A stretch of 64,000 nt of DNA from Rhodobacteraceae bacterium EhC02. Lineage in GTDB: Bacteria; Pseudomonadota; Alphaproteobacteria; Rhodobacterales; Rhodobacteraceae. Location: contig LXYH01000005.1 of NCBI GenBank assembly GCA_001650895.1, positions 62,001 to 126,000 of the forward strand, written 5' to 3'. Positions 34,069 to 43,819 of this stretch are shown here, piece by piece. Both the position numbers and the translations under genes were made by a program. Under the pieces are notes generated by a model. The model was not told the DNA's origin. It saw only the letters and a program-made list of their open reading frames with translations, and searched no databases. The stretch's first letter is position 1; every line of letters starts with the position of its first letter.

Positions 34069-34581
34069 TTATTTCGGCAAAAGCACGCTGTCGATGCGGT
34101 GGATCACGCCGTTCGCGCCGATGATGTCGGCCTGCGTGACATTGGCCTTGTTCACGCGCACACCGTTGGTGGCGTTGATGTGCACGGTCTGGCCCTGCAC
34201 GGTTTCGACGTCCAGACGCTGACCGGCCAGCTGGTCCGAGGTCACGGCGCCAGGCACCACGTGATAGGTCAGGATCGCGACCAGTTTGTCCTTGTTTTCA
34301 GGCAGCAGCAGGCTTTCGACGGTGCCGGCGGGCAGGGCGGCAAAGGCAGCGTTGGTCGGTGCGAATACGGTGAAGGGGCCATCACCCTTCAGGGTGTCGG
34401 CAAGGCCTGCCGCGCCGACAGCCGCGACGAGTGTGCTGAACTGGTCGTTGCTGGCCAGAATATCGACGACGTCGGGCTCGGACGCCATGGGGGCGCAGGC
34501 GGCAAGGGTGGCGGCAAAGGCCAGCGCTGCGCCGCCTTTGAGGATGGAGCGGCGGTTGGCTGATTTCATTGAAAAATTCAT
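34069..34581 (-). CDS. Fasciclin (FAS1) domain lipoprotein with Tat-type signal
   Basis: A 170-residue exported protein. The signal peptide has a twin-arginine motif (NRRSILKGG, residues 9-17) and ends in a lipobox, LAAC, with Cys29, so it is probably a Tat-exported lipoprotein. Residues 35-168 are one FAS1 domain: FSTLVAAVGAAGL, the H1 box FTVFAPTNAAFAALP, YHVVPG and the H2-like NGVIHRIDSVLLP. FAS1 domains mediate adhesion or ligand binding. Monocistronic, with an AT-rich promoter region upstream (34582-34700). Confidence 0.9.
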   Translation of the reverse strand: MNFSMKSANRRSILKGGAALAFAATLAACAPMASEPDVVDILASNDQFSTLVAAVGAAGLADTLKGDGPFTVFAPTNAAFAALPAGTVESLLLPENKDKLVAILTYHVVPGAVTSDQLAGQRLDVETVQGQTVHINATNGVRVNKANVTQADIIGANGVIHRIDSVLLPK

Positions 34582-34787
34582 TGTCTTCTCCCAGATGATT
34601 AAACATCGTTGCGTTCAAACGATGATAAACAATTACGGAAGTGCGATCACATCGGATCAAATTTGGTAACAATAACACCTTTAACGTGTAATTGAACTCC
34701 AGGGGTGTCCATTCCTTCCACCTTCCACCGCGGCCTCGGCAGGGCGATGGCCGCAGGGGCGGGCCGCAGTGTTGTCCGTGGTGGCGA

Positions 34788-36092
34788 TCACGCGGTTGCG
34801 GGCCGCATGCTGCCTTTCATGGCGCCACCTGCGCCTTTGCGGGCGTAGCGGTCAAAGCCCAGGTCGCTGCTGTCGATCTGCGTGGCGCGTCCAGACACGA
34901 TATCCGCAAGGACCCGCCCGGAACCGGCTGCCATCGTCCAGCCCAGCGTGCCGTGGCCGGTGTTCATGAACAGGTTCGCCACAGATGTCTTGCCCACGAC
35001 CGGCGTTCCATCGGGCGTCATCGGGCGCAGGCCGGTCCAGAATTGCGTCTGCCGCGTGTCGCCGGCACCGCCGAACAGATCCTCGACCGAATGCAGCAGC
35101 GTGCGCTTGCGCTTGTCATGCAGCGACAGGTCGAAGCCGGCAAGCTCCGCCATGCCGCCGACCCGGATGCGATCGCCCAGGCGGGTGATCGCGATCTTGT
35201 GGGTTTCATCCATGACGGTCGATACGGGCGCGCGGGCTTCGTCGACGATGGGCATCGTGATCGAATAACCTTTGACCGGGTAGACGGGCAGGCGAAGGCC
35301 CAGCGGCGCGACCAGCTTGGGCGAGTAGCTGCCAAGCGCCAGAACAAAGCCGTCGGCCGTCACATCGCCTTGCGAGGTGCTGACAGACAGGATGCGCCCG
35401 CCCTCCATGTTCAGCCGATCGATCGAGACGCCATGCCGGAAGGTCACGCCAAGTGCCGCGGCTTTCGCGGCCAGCCCTTGTGTAAACTTGAAGCAATCGC
35501 CGGTTTCGTCACCGGGCAGGCGCAGGCCACCCACGATCCTGTCGGCCGATCCGCGCAGGCCGGGTTCGGCGGCAAGGCAGCCGGCACGATCCAGAACTTC
35601 GAAGGCCACGCCGCCCTGGCGCAGAACCTCGATGTCCTTGGCGGCGGCATCCATCTGCTTCTGCGTGCGGAACAGTTGCAGCGTGCCTTGCTGGCGTTCG
35701 TCAAACTGCAGGCCGGTGTCGGCGCGCAGATCGGTCAGGCAATCGCGGGAATATTCGGCAAGCCGCACCATGCGCGCCTTGTTCACCGCATAGGCGGCAC
35801 TGGTGCAATTGCCCAGCATCTGCGCCATCCAGCGCAGCTTGGTCAGGTCCATCTTCGGCTGGATGATCAGGGGGGCATGTTCCATGAACATCCATTTCAG
35901 CGCCTTGAGCGGGATGCCGGGTGCGGCCCAGGGTGAGGAATAGCCGGGGCTGATTTCACCGGCATTGGCGAATGAGGTTTCCAGCGCGGCGGCGGGCTGG
36001 CGGTCGATCACCGTCACCTCGTGACCGGCCTGCGCCAGATACCACGCAGATGTCACCCCGATGACGCCAGAGCCGAGAACCACGATTTTCAT
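34788..36092 (-). CDS. dadA: D-amino acid dehydrogenase
   Basis: A 434-residue membrane-associated flavoprotein that oxidises D-alanine and other D-amino acids to 2-oxo acids and ammonia, passing electrons to quinone. The dinucleotide-binding [26 protein letters not shown] is at residues 4-29, and the typical [21 protein letters not shown] and the C-terminal [16 protein letters not shown] are both present. No racemase gene is adjacent. Single gene; the 237-base gap upstream is AT-rich and shows no clear promoter. Confidence 0.93.
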   Translation of the reverse strand: MKIVVLGSGVIGVTSAWYLAQAGHEVTVIDRQPAAALETSFANAGEISPGYSSPWAAPGIPLKALKWMFMEHAPLIIQPKMDLTKLRWMAQMLGNCTSAAYAVNKARMVRLAEYSRDCLTDLRADTGLQFDERQQGTLQLFRTQKQMDAAAKDIEVLRQGGVAFEVLDRAGCLAAEPGLRGSADRIVGGLRLPGDETGDCFKFTQGLAAKAAALGVTFRHGVSIDRLNMEGGRILSVSTSQGDVTADGFVLALGSYSPKLVAPLGLRLPVYPVKGYSITMPIVDEARAPVSTVMDETHKIAITRLGDRIRVGGMAELAGFDLSLHDKRKRTLLHSVEDLFGGAGDTRQTQFWTGLRPMTPDGTPVVGKTSVANLFMNTGHGTLGWTMAAGSGRVLADIVSGRATQIDSSDLGFDRYARKGAGGAMKGSMRPATA

Positions 36093-36329
36093 GCCATAAC
36101 CCTTCCGGTGAAGCCGATGTCAGATTGCGCGGCATCATAGGCATCCGGCTGGAAATGTTCTGGCGATTGTCATGCCTCTGTAGTCAAAATTTCGAAGAAA
36201 ACGCGAAAGTGATGCAAGTATTCGAATTATTCTTCGACATATTCTGTATTGTCGCGAAGCAATGACGGCCAATGCCGGGAATCGCGGGCGATCTGCCTGC
36301 GCAAGGCTGCCGGGCCGGCATCTGCGGCC

Positions 36330-38186
36330 TCAGGCGTAATCCTGCGGGGTGATGTTCATCGACCTGATGCGTGAATAGAGAGTCGTGGGTTGCACACCCA
36401 AAAGCGCAGCGGCGCCGTCCGTGCCCGAGACCTTGCCCTTGGTTTCGCGCAGGCAGGCGACCAGGTTGTCGCGGATCGTCTGCTGGATCTCGGCTTCGGT
36501 GCGGATGGCCTGCGGCGCGGGTGCGCGGGCGGGGACGTCGTTGCCCAGTTCGACCATCAGCTTGCCGCCGGTCGACAGGATCGCCGCCCGTTCGATGACA
36601 TTGCGCAATTCGCGCACATTGCCGGGCCAGCGATAGGCGCAGAGCCGCTCCATGGTGCGTTCGGTGATCACGGTGCGGGGGCGGTTCATCCGCTTGCAGG
36701 CGATATCCAGCAGGTGCACCGCCAGTTCGGGGATGTCTTCGGGGCGATCACGCAGGGGCGTGCAGGTGATCGGAAAGACGTTCAGCAACAGCCACAGGTC
36801 CTCGCGCATGCGCCCGGCAGCGACCTCGTGTTCAAGGTTCTTGGTGGTGGCGGCGATCACGCGGATATCGATCTGGCGCACACGTGTATCGCCCAGGCGT
36901 GACACCTCGCCGGCCTGCAGCGCGTGCAGCAGGCGCCCCTGCTGTTCCAGCGGCAGTTCCGAGACGTCATCCAGAAACAATGTGCCGCCATGGGCCAGTT
37001 CCAGCTTGCCGGGCTTGTCGCGCAGCGCCCCCGGAAAGGCACCACGCATCTGCCCGAACAATTCCGCCTCGGTCGCATCGGCGGTCACTGATCCGCATTT
37101 GAAGTGGATCAGCGGACGGCGACGGCGGGGGCTGTCGCTGTGAATGGCCGTGGCCACAAGCGCCTTGCCGGTTCCGGCCTCGCCCGTGATCAGAACGGTG
37201 GCGTCGGTCTGGGCGACCAGCCCGATCTTGGTGACAAGCTGGCGGATTGCCGGCGAGCGGCCGATGATGTCGTGATGCGCACGTTCGGATGTGATCGCCT
37301 CTTGCAGATAGGCGTTTTCCTGTTCCAGCCGGTCGCGCAGGGCGGCGACCTCTTCCATCGCCTCGCGCAGCTTGCGCTCGTTCTCCTTGCGCTCGGTGAT
37401 GTCGCGAAAGATCACCACGGCCCCTGCCAGCACCTTCTGATCATAGATCGGGGTCGAGACATATTCGACGCGGATCGGCTTGCCGTCCTTGCGCCAGAAC
37501 ACTTCATCCTCGATCCGGGCGACCTGTTCAAAGCGGAAGGACTGGTAGATCGGGCAGTCGTGGGAATGATAGACCTCGCCGTCCAGGTGATGATGGTGGA
37601 TCACCGAATGAATGTCCTGACCCAGCAGATCCTCTGCGGTCCAGCCCAGCATTTCCTGCGCGGCGCGGTTCAGGAACGTGGTCTTGCCATCGGCATTGAC
37701 CCCGTAGATGCCTTCGCCCGCCGCGTTCAGGATCAACTGGTTCTGCCGTTCCAGCTCGGAAAAGAACCCCTGCGCGCGCCGCCATTCCAGCAGGCCCGAG
37801 CGGTGCAGCTCGGCCGCTTCCGCGATGCGGTCATGCCGCTCCATCTCGTCAAGGTCCAGAACGGTCAGCAACAGGAGTGAGGGGTTGTCTTCCAGCAGGC
37901 GGCCCCGGATCTCGCAGCGCAGGGGCGTGCCGCCCGCCGTGGCCAGGGTGATGTCGCGGCTCCAGGCTTCGCCGCGATGCGCGATTTCGTCCACGAAGAC
38001 GATGAATTGCGGCAGCGTTGCGCCGACCAGTGGGGAAAAGGTGGTGTCCAGATCCTGCGGCAGGTCCAGCAATTCGCGGGCACGGCTGTTGGCGGCGACC
38101 GTGCGGTCCCCGGCCAGGTCAATCAGCAGCGCAGCCTCGGACAGGGCGTTGAGCAGGGAATCGGGAGGGGCGTGAAGATCCAGCAT
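36330..38186 (-). CDS. PAS-domain AAA+ transcriptional regulator with Fis-type HTH (sigma-54-activator-like, altered GAFTGA)
   Basis: 618 residues. PAS-like regions at about 10-115 and 150-265, a coiled linker, an AAA+ domain from about 305 to 540 and a Fis-type helix-turn-helix at about 590-612 (GAAALLGVQPTTLYSRI). Walker A is GEAGTGK (335-341). The sigma-54 contact loop GAFTGA is GAFPGA (382-387) and Walker B is FLDDVSE instead of the usual FLDEIGE. The Thr-to-Pro change hits the residue that contacts sigma-54, so it may not drive a -24/-12 promoter; none was found nearby. Divergent from the cyanate genes and probably their regulator. Confidence 0.85.
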   Translation of the reverse strand: MLDLHAPPDSLLNALSEAALLIDLAGDRTVAANSRARELLDLPQDLDTTFSPLVGATLPQFIVFVDEIAHRGEAWSRDITLATAGGTPLRCEIRGRLLEDNPSLLLLTVLDLDEMERHDRIAEAAELHRSGLLEWRRAQGFFSELERQNQLILNAAGEGIYGVNADGKTTFLNRAAQEMLGWTAEDLLGQDIHSVIHHHHLDGEVYHSHDCPIYQSFRFEQVARIEDEVFWRKDGKPIRVEYVSTPIYDQKVLAGAVVIFRDITERKENERKLREAMEEVAALRDRLEQENAYLQEAITSERAHHDIIGRSPAIRQLVTKIGLVAQTDATVLITGEAGTGKALVATAIHSDSPRRRRPLIHFKCGSVTADATEAELFGQMRGAFPGALRDKPGKLELAHGGTLFLDDVSELPLEQQGRLLHALQAGEVSRLGDTRVRQIDIRVIAATTKNLEHEVAAGRMREDLWLLLNVFPITCTPLRDRPEDIPELAVHLLDIACKRMNRPRTVITERTMERLCAYRWPGNVRELRNVIERAAILSTGGKLMVELGNDVPARAPAPQAIRTEAEIQQTIRDNLVACLRETKGKVSGTDGAAALLGVQPTTLYSRIRSMNITPQDYA

Positions 38187-38221
38187 GACCCGATCTGGCG
38201 TGCTGCGCTGCGGCAGATCAA

Positions 38222-38243
38222 TACGAAATATCGTAAATTACGA
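38222..38243. promoter_or_regulatory. Operator-like dyad in the region between the AAA+ regulator and cyanate genes
   Basis: TACGA-AATA-TCGTA (38222-38235), perfect 5-base arms, followed by a third half-site TTACGA at 38238-38243. The surrounding 207 bases are strongly AT-rich. A probable binding site for the divergent regulator; the spacing suggests cooperative half-sites. Confidence 0.5.
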
Positions 38244-38309
38244 AAAATAGTAATACATGGCGTCGTCGAAATGCAGTTAAACCATTGTAAATAAGTCATA
38301 AAGATTAAT

Positions 38310-38324
38310 GCCTAAATTTTAGGC
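38310..38324. promoter_or_regulatory. Palindrome upstream of the cyanate operon
   Basis: GCCTAAATTTTAGGC, 7-base perfect arms around a single T, 70 bases before the ATG of the binding-protein gene. It is unrelated to the TACGA half-sites, so it may be a second operator or part of the transcript leader. Confidence 0.45.
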
Positions 38325-38393
38325 GTACCCCTTTCGAAACAGGCCGCTGCCATCCGATGATGGGTCAACGACACCTGACCGAGAGGATCTGAC

Positions 38394-39770
38394 ATGACGA
38401 TGAAAAGCCTGGGCAACCCGTTTTCCGAAAAATCCGACCTGCGACATGGCGCGGCCTGCGGTTGCGAGACCTGCAAGACCGGACAGCACCAGCACGCAAG
38501 CGAGGTGATGTCCTCGGAAGCGATGATGGAGCGCGCCGTGGAAAGCGCGATCGTGCGGTCGGTCTTCGGTCACAGCGACATCGGGCGCCGTTCGTTCATG
38601 GGGATGCTGGGGGGTGGCACGGTCGCGGCGGCACTGGCTTCGGTCTTTCCGATCGACAAGGCCAAGGCCGCGATCCTCGACAATCTGGGCACGCCGGAAA
38701 AGACAGACCTGAACATCGGCTTCGTGCCGATCACCTGCGCCACGCCCATCATCATGGCGCAGCCCATGGGCTTTTACGAGCGTTACGGCCTCAACGCGAG
38801 TGTCATCAAGACAGCCGGTTGGGCCGTGGCCCGCGACAAATCTCTGTCGGGCGAATATGACGCCAGCCACATGCTGACGCCGATGCCCTTGGCGATGACG
38901 CTGGGTGCGGGTTCGGTCGCGCAGCCCTACATCATGCCCGCCGTGGAAAACATCAACGGCCAGGCCATCGTGCTGTCGAACCAGCACCTGGACAAACGCG
39001 ATCCCAAGATGTGGAAGGGCATGACCTTCGGTGTGCCGTTCGAATATTCGATGCACAACTTCCTGCTGCGCTATTACGTGGCCGAATTCGGTCTGGACCC
39101 CGACAAGGACATCCAGATCCGCGTTGTGCCGCCGCCCGAGATGGTCGCCAACCTGCGTGCAGGCAACCTGGACGGTTACCTTTCGCCCGACCCGTTCAAC
39201 CAGCGCGCGGTCTGGGAAGGCATCGGTTTCATCCACATGCTGACCAAGGAGATCTGGGACGGGCATCCCTGCTGCGCCTTTGCGGCACCCCTGTCCTTTG
39301 CCGAGCAACTGCCCAACACCTATGGCGCGCTGCTCAAGTCGATCATCGACGCCACGCAATACGCCTCGAACCCGGAAAACCGGAAAGAGATTTCGGCCGC
39401 GATCGCGCCCACCAACTACCTCAACCAGCCGGTCGAGGTGATCGAGCAGGTGCTGACAGGCATCTATGCCGATGGTCTGGGCGAGGTGAAGAACGTGCCG
39501 GACCGCATCGATTTCGACCCGTTCCCCTGGCATTCGATGGGGGTCTGGATCCTGACGCAGATGAAGCGCTGGGGCTATATCGAGAACGACATCGACTACA
39601 AGGCCGTGGCCGAACAGGTCTATCTGGCGGCCGATGCCAAGAAGGTCATGAACGATCTGGGCTATGCGGCACCCGACGTGACCTACAAATCCCACGTCAT
39701 CATGGGCAAGACCTTCGATCCCGCACAGCCCGAAGCCTATGTCAAAAGCTTCGCGATCGGGAGGGGCTGA
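38394..39770 (+). CDS. ABC transporter substrate-binding protein, CmpA/NrtA/CynA type, Tat-exported
   Basis: A 458-residue binding protein of the nitrate/bicarbonate/cyanate class. Export is by a twin-arginine signal at residues 63-92 (GRRSFMGMLGGG). Before that lies an unusual 62-residue cytoplasmic extension with C22-G-C24-x2-C27 and H32-x-H34, a possible metal site. The mature part has LNIGFVPITCATPIIMAQPMGFYERYGL and DGYLSPDPFNQRAVWEGIGF, family landmarks. The presence of cyanase three genes downstream argues for cyanate as ligand. First gene of a four-gene operon. Confidence 0.85.
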   Translation: MTMKSLGNPFSEKSDLRHGAACGCETCKTGQHQHASEVMSSEAMMERAVESAIVRSVFGHSDIGRRSFMGMLGGGTVAAALASVFPIDKAKAAILDNLGTPEKTDLNIGFVPITCATPIIMAQPMGFYERYGLNASVIKTAGWAVARDKSLSGEYDASHMLTPMPLAMTLGAGSVAQPYIMPAVENINGQAIVLSNQHLDKRDPKMWKGMTFGVPFEYSMHNFLLRYYVAEFGLDPDKDIQIRVVPPPEMVANLRAGNLDGYLSPDPFNQRAVWEGIGFIHMLTKEIWDGHPCCAFAAPLSFAEQLPNTYGALLKSIIDATQYASNPENRKEISAAIAPTNYLNQPVEVIEQVLTGIYADGLGEVKNVPDRIDFDPFPWHSMGVWILTQMKRWGYIENDIDYKAVAEQVYLAADAKKVMNDLGYAAPDVTYKSHVIMGKTFDPAQPEAYVKSFAIGRG

Positions 39771-39773
39771 TCA

Positions 39774-40607
39774 ATGCCGTCCCTGTCACTGAACCAGCGC
39801 GCCCTGCTGCTGTCGGTGGTCATGCTTGTTGTCGGCCTCCTGGTATGGGAGGCCGCCATTCCCGCGCAGAAAGCGGTGGGCGAGTTGACCGAATACGAGC
39901 GTCTGACCGGCGGTGGCGCACCCAAGGCGGGCGTGCCGCCCCCCAGCCAGGTGTTGGCCAAGGCCTGGGAAGAACTGTCCAACCCCTTCTATGACGCAGG
40001 TCCCAACGACAAGGGGATCGGCATCCAGATCGGATATTCCATCTACCGCGTTCTGTCGGGCTACCTGATGGCCGCCGTGGTTGCCATTCCGCTGGGGTTT
40101 CTGATCGGCATGTCGCCAGTTGCCTACAAGGCGCTGAACCCGTTCATCCAGGTGCTGCGTCCGATTTCGCCGCTGGCGTGGATGCCGCTTGCGCTGTTCA
40201 TCATTCAGGACAGCGAGGCAAGTGCGATCTTCGTGATCTTCATCTGCTCGATCTGGCCCATGCTGATCAACACGGCCTTTGGTGTGGCCGGTGTCAGGCA
40301 GGACTGGGTCAATGTGGCCCGCACCCATGAACTGGGTCATCTCAAGACCGCCTTCACCGTGATCCTGCCCGCCGCCGCGCCCACCATCGTGACGGGGATG
40401 CGGATTTCCATCGGCATCGCGTGGCTGGTGATCGTTGCGGCAGAGATGCTCGTGGGTGGCACCGGGATTGGCTATTACGTCTGGAACGAGTGGAACAACC
40501 TTGATCTGACCTCGGTCATCTTCTCGATCCTGATGATCGGTGTCGTCGGCATGATGCTGGATGCGGCTTTCGCCTCGCTCCAGCGCGCCGTGGCCTATGC
40601 GGAATAA
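39774..40607 (+). CDS. ABC transporter permease (NrtB/CynB-like)
   Basis: A 277-residue inner-membrane permease with about six to seven hydrophobic segments and the BPD_transp_1 EAA loop near residue 180 (WVNVARTHELGHLKTAFTVILPAAAPTIVTGM). It resembles the permeases of nitrate, taurine and cyanate importers. The ATG follows the binding-protein stop by three bases and the ATPase gene begins 12 bases after its stop, so the three act together. Confidence 0.9.
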   Translation: MPSLSLNQRALLLSVVMLVVGLLVWEAAIPAQKAVGELTEYERLTGGGAPKAGVPPPSQVLAKAWEELSNPFYDAGPNDKGIGIQIGYSIYRVLSGYLMAAVVAIPLGFLIGMSPVAYKALNPFIQVLRPISPLAWMPLALFIIQDSEASAIFVIFICSIWPMLINTAFGVAGVRQDWVNVARTHELGHLKTAFTVILPAAAPTIVTGMRISIGIAWLVIVAAEMLVGGTGIGYYVWNEWNNLDLTSVIFSILMIGVVGMMLDAAFASLQRAVAYAE

Positions 40608-40619
40608 GGAGATTTCCCC

Positions 40620-41522
40620 ATGACAAAACCGTTTCTGTCGATCGAAAACCTGACCCAGACCTACCCGGACGGGCAGGGCGGCACGATGACCGTCTTCGGG
40701 AATGCGACCTTCGGGGTTGAGAAAGGCGAATTCGTCTGCATCCTGGGGCATTCCGGCTGCGGCAAGTCGACCATCATGAACATCCTTGCCGGTCTGGCCG
40801 AACCGACCAGCGGCGTGGTGGTGATGGACGGCCGCGAAGTGTCCGGCCCCAGCCTGGATCGTGGCGTGGTGTTCCAGAACTACTCTCTCCTGCCTTGGCT
40901 GAGCACGCTGAAGAATGTCAGCTTCGGGGTGGCGGCGCGCCATCCCGAATGGTCCAAGGCCGAGGTGCTGGAGCATTCGCGCAAGTACCTGGCCATGGTC
41001 GGGCTGGAGGGTGATGTGATCCATCGCAAGCCAAGCCAGTTGTCGGGCGGGATGCGCCAGCGCGTGTCGATTGCGCGGGCCTTTGCCAACCATCCCAAGC
41101 TGTTGCTGCTGGATGAACCCTTTGGCGCGCTGGATGCGCTGACGCGGGGCACGATCCAGGACGAGCTGCTGAAGATCTGGGGCGATTCCGGTCAGACGGT
41201 GTTCATGATCACCCATGACATCGATGAGGCGATCCTGCTGGCCGACCGTATCCTGCTGATGACCAACGGCCCCTTCGCCCGCGTGGCGGAATCCGTCGAG
41301 ATCACGATCCCGCGCCCGCGCAACCGGACCGCCATCGTCGAGCATCCCAACTACTACGCAATCCGCAACCACCTGGTGCAGTTCCTGGGCAAGCGGTCCA
41401 AGGAACTGGCCGGACAGGCGTCCGATGGCGCAACGCAAAGCCCTGAAACCGTGCGCATCGATCTGACCGATGCCGCTGATGAACCCACCCCCGAGCCTCG
41501 GCTTCGGGCCGTGAACACCTGA
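40620..41522 (+). CDS. ABC transporter ATP-binding protein (NrtD/CynD-like)
   Basis: A 300-residue ATPase. Walker A GHSGCGKST near residue 43, Q-loop VFQNYSLLPWLS, signature LSGGMRQRVSIARA, Walker B LLLLDEPFGALD and the H-loop ITHDIDEAI, all intact. Residues after 260 are an extension typical of nitrate/cyanate importer ATPases. AAGGAGA precedes the ATG. Energises uptake of the anion that cyanase then consumes. Confidence 0.92.
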   Translation: MTKPFLSIENLTQTYPDGQGGTMTVFGNATFGVEKGEFVCILGHSGCGKSTIMNILAGLAEPTSGVVVMDGREVSGPSLDRGVVFQNYSLLPWLSTLKNVSFGVAARHPEWSKAEVLEHSRKYLAMVGLEGDVIHRKPSQLSGGMRQRVSIARAFANHPKLLLLDEPFGALDALTRGTIQDELLKIWGDSGQTVFMITHDIDEAILLADRILLMTNGPFARVAESVEITIPRPRNRTAIVEHPNYYAIRNHLVQFLGKRSKELAGQASDGATQSPETVRIDLTDAADEPTPEPRLRAVNT

Positions 41523-41552
41523 CACTGACACATCGAATAACTGGAGGACGAC

Positions 41553-42023
41553 ATGAAGGACAATCTGGACATGCCCGCACTGATGACCAAGGAAGACGTG
41601 ACCACACTCATCCTGATCGCCAAGAAGAAATCCGGGATGAAGTGGGAAGAGATCGCATCGGGCATCGGCATGTCCCCGGTCTGGACCCATTCCGCATGCA
41701 TGGGCATGAACGCCATGCCCAAGGCCAAGGCCGAGGCGCTGGTCGCCCTGCTGGACCTGCCCGCCGAGGCCGCGTCCGTGCTTGAGGAATATCCCACCAA
41801 GATCTGGGATCAGGCCGTGCCGACCGATCCCTGCATCTACCGCCTCTATGAAATCGTGGGCGTGTACGGCCCCACCATGAAGGCGCTGATCCAGGAGGAA
41901 TTCGGCGACGGCATCATGTCGGCCATCGATTTCGACATGAAGATCACGCGCGTTGCCAACCCCAAGGGCGACCGCGTCAAGGTCGAAATGTCGGGCAAGT
42001 TCCTGGGCTACAACAGCTGGTAA
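41553..42023 (+). CDS. cynS: Cyanase (cyanate hydratase)
   Basis: A 156-residue cytoplasmic enzyme that converts cyanate plus bicarbonate to ammonia and two CO2. The three catalytic residues are present at Arg97 and Glu100 (YRLYEIV) and Ser123 (GIMSAIDF), matching R96, E99 and S122 of the Escherichia enzyme. An N-terminal helix-turn-helix-like domain precedes the catalytic domain, as usual. Last gene of the ABC-cyanase operon, which would supply nitrogen from cyanate or detoxify it. GGAGG lies upstream of the ATG. Confidence 0.96.
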   Translation: MKDNLDMPALMTKEDVTTLILIAKKKSGMKWEEIASGIGMSPVWTHSACMGMNAMPKAKAEALVALLDLPAEAASVLEEYPTKIWDQAVPTDPCIYRLYEIVGVYGPTMKALIQEEFGDGIMSAIDFDMKITRVANPKGDRVKVEMSGKFLGYNSW

Positions 42024-42040
42024 TCGGCGGAAGGACTGGG

Positions 42041-42074
42041 GCGCCGGACCAGGTCGATGGGCCTGATCCGGCGC
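42041..42074 (+). terminator. Hairpin terminator after cynS
   Basis: GCGCCGGA (42041-42048) pairs with TCCGGCGC (42067-42074), extended by CAGG/CCTG past a single mismatch, with an eight-base loop. Only a weak T-rich stretch follows (CTGTTCATTT). It lies 18 bases after the cynS stop and likely ends the cyanate operon. The rest of the gap to 42317 carries no recognised gene. Confidence 0.6.
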
Positions 42075-42317
42075 CTGTTCATTTGCAGGTTCCGCCCGTG
42101 TGCCGCGTTTGTGGGCACATCCCTTGTCGCGGGGGGATTTTCGGCGGGCATGCCTTGGCTTTCCGCCCGTCAGCGTTTAGGGGAAGCCCGACATGAACAT
42201 GGACCCGGCCCACAGGTGCCGGGTGGCTCTTCCAGCCGCCGATCCGCTGGACAACGCTAAAAAAGGACCGCGCCGCGCCTTAGGGCATTGGTCAGACCGG
42301 GCGCGACGGCATGCTGA

Positions 42318-43808
42318 ATGATATCATTGGACGCCTATCGCCGGCAGTGGACGGGCAATATCCGCGCTGACCTTCTGTCAGGACTGGTCGTGGCACTGGC
42401 CCTCATCCCCGAGGCCATCGCCTTTTCGATCATCGCGGGTGTGGATCCCAAGATCGGTCTTTATGCAAGTTTTTCCATCGCGGTGATCACCGCGATCACC
42501 GGCGGGCGGCCCGGCATGATCTCGGCCGCGACGGCGGCAACGGCCGTTCTGATGGTCACGCTGGTGCGCGATTACGGGCTGGAATACCTTCTGGCGGCGA
42601 CGGTGCTGGCCGGTCTGATCCAGATCGGGGCGGGGATCCTGAAACTGGGTTTCGTGATGCGCTACGTGTCGAAATCCGTGATGACGGGCTTCGTCAATGC
42701 GTTGGCGATCCTGATCTTCATGGCGCAACTGCCCGAACTTGATCCGCGCGCGGTGCCATGGATCACCTATCCGCTGGTCGCGGCAGGGCTTGCGATCATT
42801 TATCTTTTCCCGCTGCTGACCCGCACGATCCCTTCACCGCTGGTGACGATCCTTGTGCTGACCGCACTGGTCTGGATGCTGGGCATGGATGTGCGCACCG
42901 TCGGTGACATGGGGGCCTTGCCCGACACGCTGCCGGTTTTCCTGATCCCGGACATTCCGCTGACGCTTGAGACACTGATGATCATCCTGCCCTATTCGAT
43001 TGCCGTTGCGGTTGTGGGGCTTCTGGAAAGCCTGATGACCCAGAATATCGTGGATGATCTGACCGACACGAAATCCAGCCGCAACCAGGAATGCATCGGT
43101 CAGGGTCTGGCCAATACCGCGACCGGCTTCATCGGCGGCATGGCGGGCTGTGCCATGATCGGACAGTCGATCATCAACGTCAAATCCGGTGGGCGCGGAC
43201 GGCTGTCGTCCTTCGTGGCCGGTGTGTTCCTGCTGATCCTCGTGGTGGGGCTTGGCGATCTGGTCAGCATCATCCCGATGGCCGCATTGGTCGCGATCAT
43301 GGTCATGGTCTCGGTCGGGACATTCTCGTGGTCGTCGATCAAGTCCCTGCGCACGCATCCGCGATCCTCGTCGATCGTCATGGTCGCGACGGTTGTGACC
43401 GTGGTCTACACGCATAACCTGGCCATCGGCGTGCTGGTGGGCGTGCTGCTGTCGGGCATCTTCTTTGCGGGCAAGATCGCGCAGCTTTTCAAGGTCAGCT
43501 CGCGCATTTCGCGCGATGGAACCGAGCGCACCTATGTGGTCGAGGGGCAGCTGTTCTATGGTTCGGTCGAGGATTTCATGAACGCCTTCGATTTCCGCGA
43601 GGCGCTGGAGCGCGTCGTGATCGACGTCAGCCGCGCGCATATCTGGGATATTTCCAGCGTGCAGGCGCTGGACATGGCCGTGCTCAAGTTCCGCCGTGAC
43701 GGGGCCGAGGTCGAGATCGTCGGCATGAACGAAGCCTCTGAAACCATCGTCGACAAGCTTGCCCTGCATGACAAGCCCGGTGCGATGGACAAGCTGATGG
43801 CGCATTGA
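42318..43808 (+). CDS. SulP family inorganic anion transporter
   Basis: A 496-residue SLC26/SulP transporter: 10-14 membrane segments over residues 15-390, with [31 protein letters not shown] at the N-terminus and the [28 protein letters not shown] segment near 275, followed by a short STAS domain (about 405-490). SulP proteins carry sulfate, bicarbonate, chloride or dicarboxylates. Being next to cyanase, which consumes bicarbonate, makes bicarbonate a reasonable candidate, but this is inference. The next gene, a stress protein, starts 11 bases after its stop. Confidence 0.9.
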   Translation: MISLDAYRRQWTGNIRADLLSGLVVALALIPEAIAFSIIAGVDPKIGLYASFSIAVITAITGGRPGMISAATAATAVLMVTLVRDYGLEYLLAATVLAGLIQIGAGILKLGFVMRYVSKSVMTGFVNALAILIFMAQLPELDPRAVPWITYPLVAAGLAIIYLFPLLTRTIPSPLVTILVLTALVWMLGMDVRTVGDMGALPDTLPVFLIPDIPLTLETLMIILPYSIAVAVVGLLESLMTQNIVDDLTDTKSSRNQECIGQGLANTATGFIGGMAGCAMIGQSIINVKSGGRGRLSSFVAGVFLLILVVGLGDLVSIIPMAALVAIMVMVSVGTFSWSSIKSLRTHPRSSSIVMVATVVTVVYTHNLAIGVLVGVLLSGIFFAGKIAQLFKVSSRISRDGTERTYVVEGQLFYGSVEDFMNAFDFREALERVVIDVSRAHIWDISSVQALDMAVLKFRRDGAEVEIVGMNEASETIVDKLALHDKPGAMDKLMAH

Positions 43809-43819
43809 GGGAGGCAAAC

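Noticed and set aside
38319-39695. A 458-codon minus-strand open frame
   Set aside because: Antisense shadow of the cyanate binding-protein gene.
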